A stretch of 6,885 nucleotides of DNA, taken from contig JAIPHS010000049.1 of the NCBI GenBank assembly GCA_021735105.1, forward strand, positions 1 through 6,885, in the 5' to 3' direction. How positions within the stretch are numbered: position 1 is the first letter of the stretch; every line of letters begins with the position of its first letter. Positions 5,730 to 6,885 of the stretch are shown here, piece after piece. The notes under the pieces were generated by a model. It saw only the letters and a program-made list of their open reading frames with translations, had not been told where the DNA came from and searched no databases. Origin of the DNA: Candidatus Omnitrophota bacterium (lineage in GTDB: Bacteria > Omnitrophota > Gorgyraeia > Duberdicusellales > 4484-171). The position numbers and the translations under genes were made by a program.

Positions 5730-5742
5730 TGCTCTTTGCAAA

Positions 5743-5856
5743 TTAACCTTGCCGCTGTTTATGTTTAGGGTTTTTACAAATTACCCTAACAACTCCCTTT
5801 CTTTTTATTAATTTACATTTATTACAAACTCTTTTTACTGAACTTTTAACCTTCAT
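5743..5856 (-). CDS. rpmJ: 50S ribosomal protein L36, zinc-ribbon form
   Basis: This 37-codon gene encodes MKVKSSVKRVCNKCKLIKRK followed by GVVRVICKNPKHKQRQG, a complete bacterial L36. L36 is a small protein of the large subunit that knits 23S rRNA helices together. Zinc ligands C11, C14, C27 and H32 are all present, so this is the C+ form rather than the cysteine-free paralogue. AGGAAG lies 7 nt before the ATG. The gene is the usual partner just upstream of rpsM. infA, which normally precedes it, is not here; instead a spacer with a palindromic element and a possible promoter separates it from adk. Confidence 0.97.
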   Translation of the reverse strand: MKVKSSVKRVCNKCKLIKRKGVVRVICKNPKHKQRQG

Positions 5857-5909
5857 TGCTTTACTTCCTATGCCTTTTTTTGTTAATCTTACTTTTATTT
5901 TTTTGAAAA

Positions 5910-5936
5910 GTTTTATTTATTATTTAAAATTGTCAA
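5910..5936 (-). promoter_or_regulatory. Possible sigma-70-type promoter ahead of rpmJ
   Basis: The minus strand reads a perfect -35 hexamer TTGACA (5936-5931). Fifteen nt later lies TAAAAC (5915-5910), a 4/6 match to the -10 consensus, within a very A/T-rich stretch. The spacing is short and the -10 weak, so this is tentative. Its site, in the only long spacer of the operon and just after a palindromic element, is where an internal promoter for rpmJ-rpsM-rpsK-rpsD-rpoA-rplQ would make sense. Confidence 0.35.
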
Positions 5937-5939
5937 TGG

Positions 5940-5986
5940 ATCAATTACTGGCCTTCGGCCAGGATCTGCTTCGCAGATAAATTGAT
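5940..5986. repeat. Three-way-junction-like palindromic element between adk and rpmJ
   Basis: Two perfect 6-bp hairpins stand side by side, each with a 3-nt TTC loop on the plus strand (GAA in the transcript): CTGGCC/GGCCAG (5948-5962) and ATCTGC/GCAGAT (5964-5978). They are separated by one base. Both are enclosed by an exact 7-bp stem ATCAATT (5940-5946) / AATTGAT (5980-5986), with single unpaired bases at the junction. No U-run follows on the transcript, so it is not a typical terminator. It may be a structured mRNA element, a processing site, or a copy of a dispersed palindromic repeat family. The rest of the 5857-6023 spacer shows only the possible promoter and the rpmJ ribosome-binding site. 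Confidence 0.7.
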
Positions 5987-6023
5987 GCATCTCTATATTT
6001 CTTAATATCAATTATCTATAGCA

Positions 6024-6674
6024 TTAATCTAATATTGCTTTTCTGTCTCTTAGTTTTTCTTTTACTTGTTTAAATACTTCCTCTTTTTTCTTATCTCCAT
6101 CAATCGAGATAAAAATACCTTTTTGTTTATAAAAATCAAAGATTCCTTTACTGTTTTCTAAGAATACATCCCATCTCTTTTTAATAACATCCGGCTTGTC
6201 ATCATCCCTCTGTATCAATTCTGAACCGCAATTATCACAAATATTATCTTTTTCAGGAGGCATAGTATCAAGATGGTAGTTAATTCCACATTTCTTGCAT
6301 ACTCTTCTTTTACTGAGCCTATCCACAATAATATTTCTACTTACATCTAAATAGATAAAAGCATCTATTGACTTGTTTTTTTCGCGTAAAATACTATCTA
6401 AACTTTCAGCTTGTTTGCGATTCCGGGGATAACCATCTAAAATAAAATTATCATCTGTTAAATTAGCGTCAATTACCTCTTTTACAGTATCGTTAGGTAC
6501 AAGTTCGCCTTTGTCCATATATTGCCTAACCCTGGCCCCTAAGTCAGAACCTTTTTTAACTTCTTGGCGTAAAATATCTCCTAAAGATATCTTTCTTAAA
6601 TTAAATTCTTTAGCTAAGATATCTGCTTGTGTTCCCTTACCTGAACCAGGTGCCCCAAAAAGAATTAACCTCAT
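6024..6674 (-). CDS. adk: Adenylate kinase, long zinc-binding LID form
   Basis: It catalyses ATP + AMP to 2 ADP in the cytosol and sets the adenylate balance. The 216-residue protein shows the P-loop GAPGSGKGTQ (7-16), the AMP-binding segment ISLGDILRQEV (29-39), FILDGYPRN (77-85, usually GFPRT or similar), and a long LID domain with C126-x2-C129 and C146-x2-C149, the four-cysteine zinc site found in many Gram-positive and other bacterial enzymes. RDDDKPDVIKKR (156-167) supplies the catalytic arginines. The start overlaps the secY stop as ATGA, with GGGGAG just upstream, indicating translational coupling. Map and infA do not follow; the next gene is rpmJ after 167 nt. Confidence 0.97.
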   Translation of the reverse strand: MRLILFGAPGSGKGTQADILAKEFNLRKISLGDILRQEVKKGSDLGARVRQYMDKGELVPNDTVKEVIDANLTDDNFILDGYPRNRKQAESLDSILREKNKSIDAFIYLDVSRNIIVDRLSKRRVCKKCGINYHLDTMPPEKDNICDNCGSELIQRDDDKPDVIKKRWDVFLENSKGIFDFYKQKGIFISIDGDKKKEEVFKQVKEKLRDRKAILD

Positions 6675-6885
6675 CTTCTCCCCTTTAGTGGACTTCCCTT
6701 TATAAAACCATCGTAATGACGCGTCATGAGTTGTCCTTCAATTTGTTTCATTGTATCAAGTATAACTGCTACCATAATCAAAAGAGTTGTACCTCCAAAA
6801 AGTGAAGCTAACTGATAAGAAGGTACTCGAAAAATTTCCATAATAATATTCGGAAAAATTGCAATAACACTAATGTATATAGCTC
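6671..6885 (-). CDS. secY: Protein translocase subunit SecY, C-terminal 70 residues (5' part outside window)
   Basis: SecY is the channel-forming membrane protein of the Sec translocon. The visible C-terminus runs from AIYISVIAIFPNIIMEIF through VPSYQLASLFGGTT to the last membrane helix (LLIMVAVILDT) and the highly conserved cytosolic tail MKQIEGQLMTRHYDGF, ending in KGSPLKGRR. This tail contacts SecA and the ribosome in known SecY proteins. The stop TGA (6673-6671) overlaps the adk start codon. The gene is cut by the right edge of the window, not broken. Its position ahead of adk is the standard end of the spc operon. Confidence 0.97.
   Translation of the reverse strand, partial: AIYISVIAIFPNIIMEIFRVPSYQLASLFGGTTLLIMVAVILDTMKQIEGQLMTRHYDGFIKGSPLKGRR

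Noticed and set aside
5940..5986. Palindromic element as an intrinsic terminator after adk
   Set aside because: Stems are strong, but no run of U follows on the transcript, and the downstream genes are essential operon members.
5940..5986. tRNA-like cloverleaf
   Set aside because: Only three stems in 47 nt, with 3-nt loops, and no anticodon loop, T-loop sequence or acceptor end.
5857..6023. Hidden infA gene
   Set aside because: IF-1 needs about 70 codons; this spacer has 167 nt and much of it is palindrome or A/T-rich leader.
6511..6705. Plus-strand open frame of 64 codons
   Set aside because: It is antisense to the adk P-loop region and the secY end; no family resemblance and no reason to prefer it.

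Overview
The window is AT-rich bacterial chromosome, and every convincing gene lies on the minus strand, so transcription runs from position 6885 towards 1. It is the 3' part of a ribosomal-protein (spc/alpha) operon running into two amino-acid metabolism genes. In transcription order: the secY 3' end (6885-6671), adk, rpmJ (L36), rpsM (S13), rpsK (S11), rpsD (S4), rpoA, rplQ (L17), a class I aspartate-type aminotransferase, and a leuC/hacA-type 3-isopropylmalate dehydratase large subunit. A gene of which only the first few codons might be present follows at 33-1.

The operon order is a classic bacterial one, but map and infA, which commonly sit between adk and rpmJ, are absent. That place holds a 167-nt spacer with a compact three-way-junction-like palindrome and a possible internal promoter (TTGACA). 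The bacterial RpoA, S4 and SecY, the retained amino-acid biosynthesis genes, the short archaeal-type LeuC and the zinc-binding (Cys) forms of S4, L36 and Adk suggest a free-living or at least biosynthetically competent, AT-rich, probably uncultured lineage. Omnitrophota or a neighbouring candidate phylum is my guess from style and gene order only. No sequence here proves it.

The coding content is orthodox. The unusual material is in the spacers. Three separate gaps (aminotransferase-leuC, rpsK-rpsD, rpmJ-rpsM) each carry a short tandem array with a 7-nt period and a different unit sequence; two of the three abut the stop codon of the preceding gene. Two other gaps (rpsM-rpsK and rpsD-rpoA) carry strong inverted repeats that would fold in the mRNA. 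In both cases the folds overlap or compete with one another and reach the Shine-Dalgarno region of the next gene, so they are candidates for translational or attenuation control inside the operon. L17 has a Lys/Glu/Thr-rich tail of about 50 residues beyond the usual core.

Functionally, the S13/S11/S4/L36/L17 and RNA polymerase alpha genes form the translation-transcription core, while SecY and Adk are their usual upstream partners. The aminotransferase (6 nt after rplQ, no evident ribosome-binding site of its own) and leuC look like genes appended to the operon tail. No gap exceeds 300 bases. I see no tRNA, rRNA, CRISPR array, insertion sequence or plus-strand gene.
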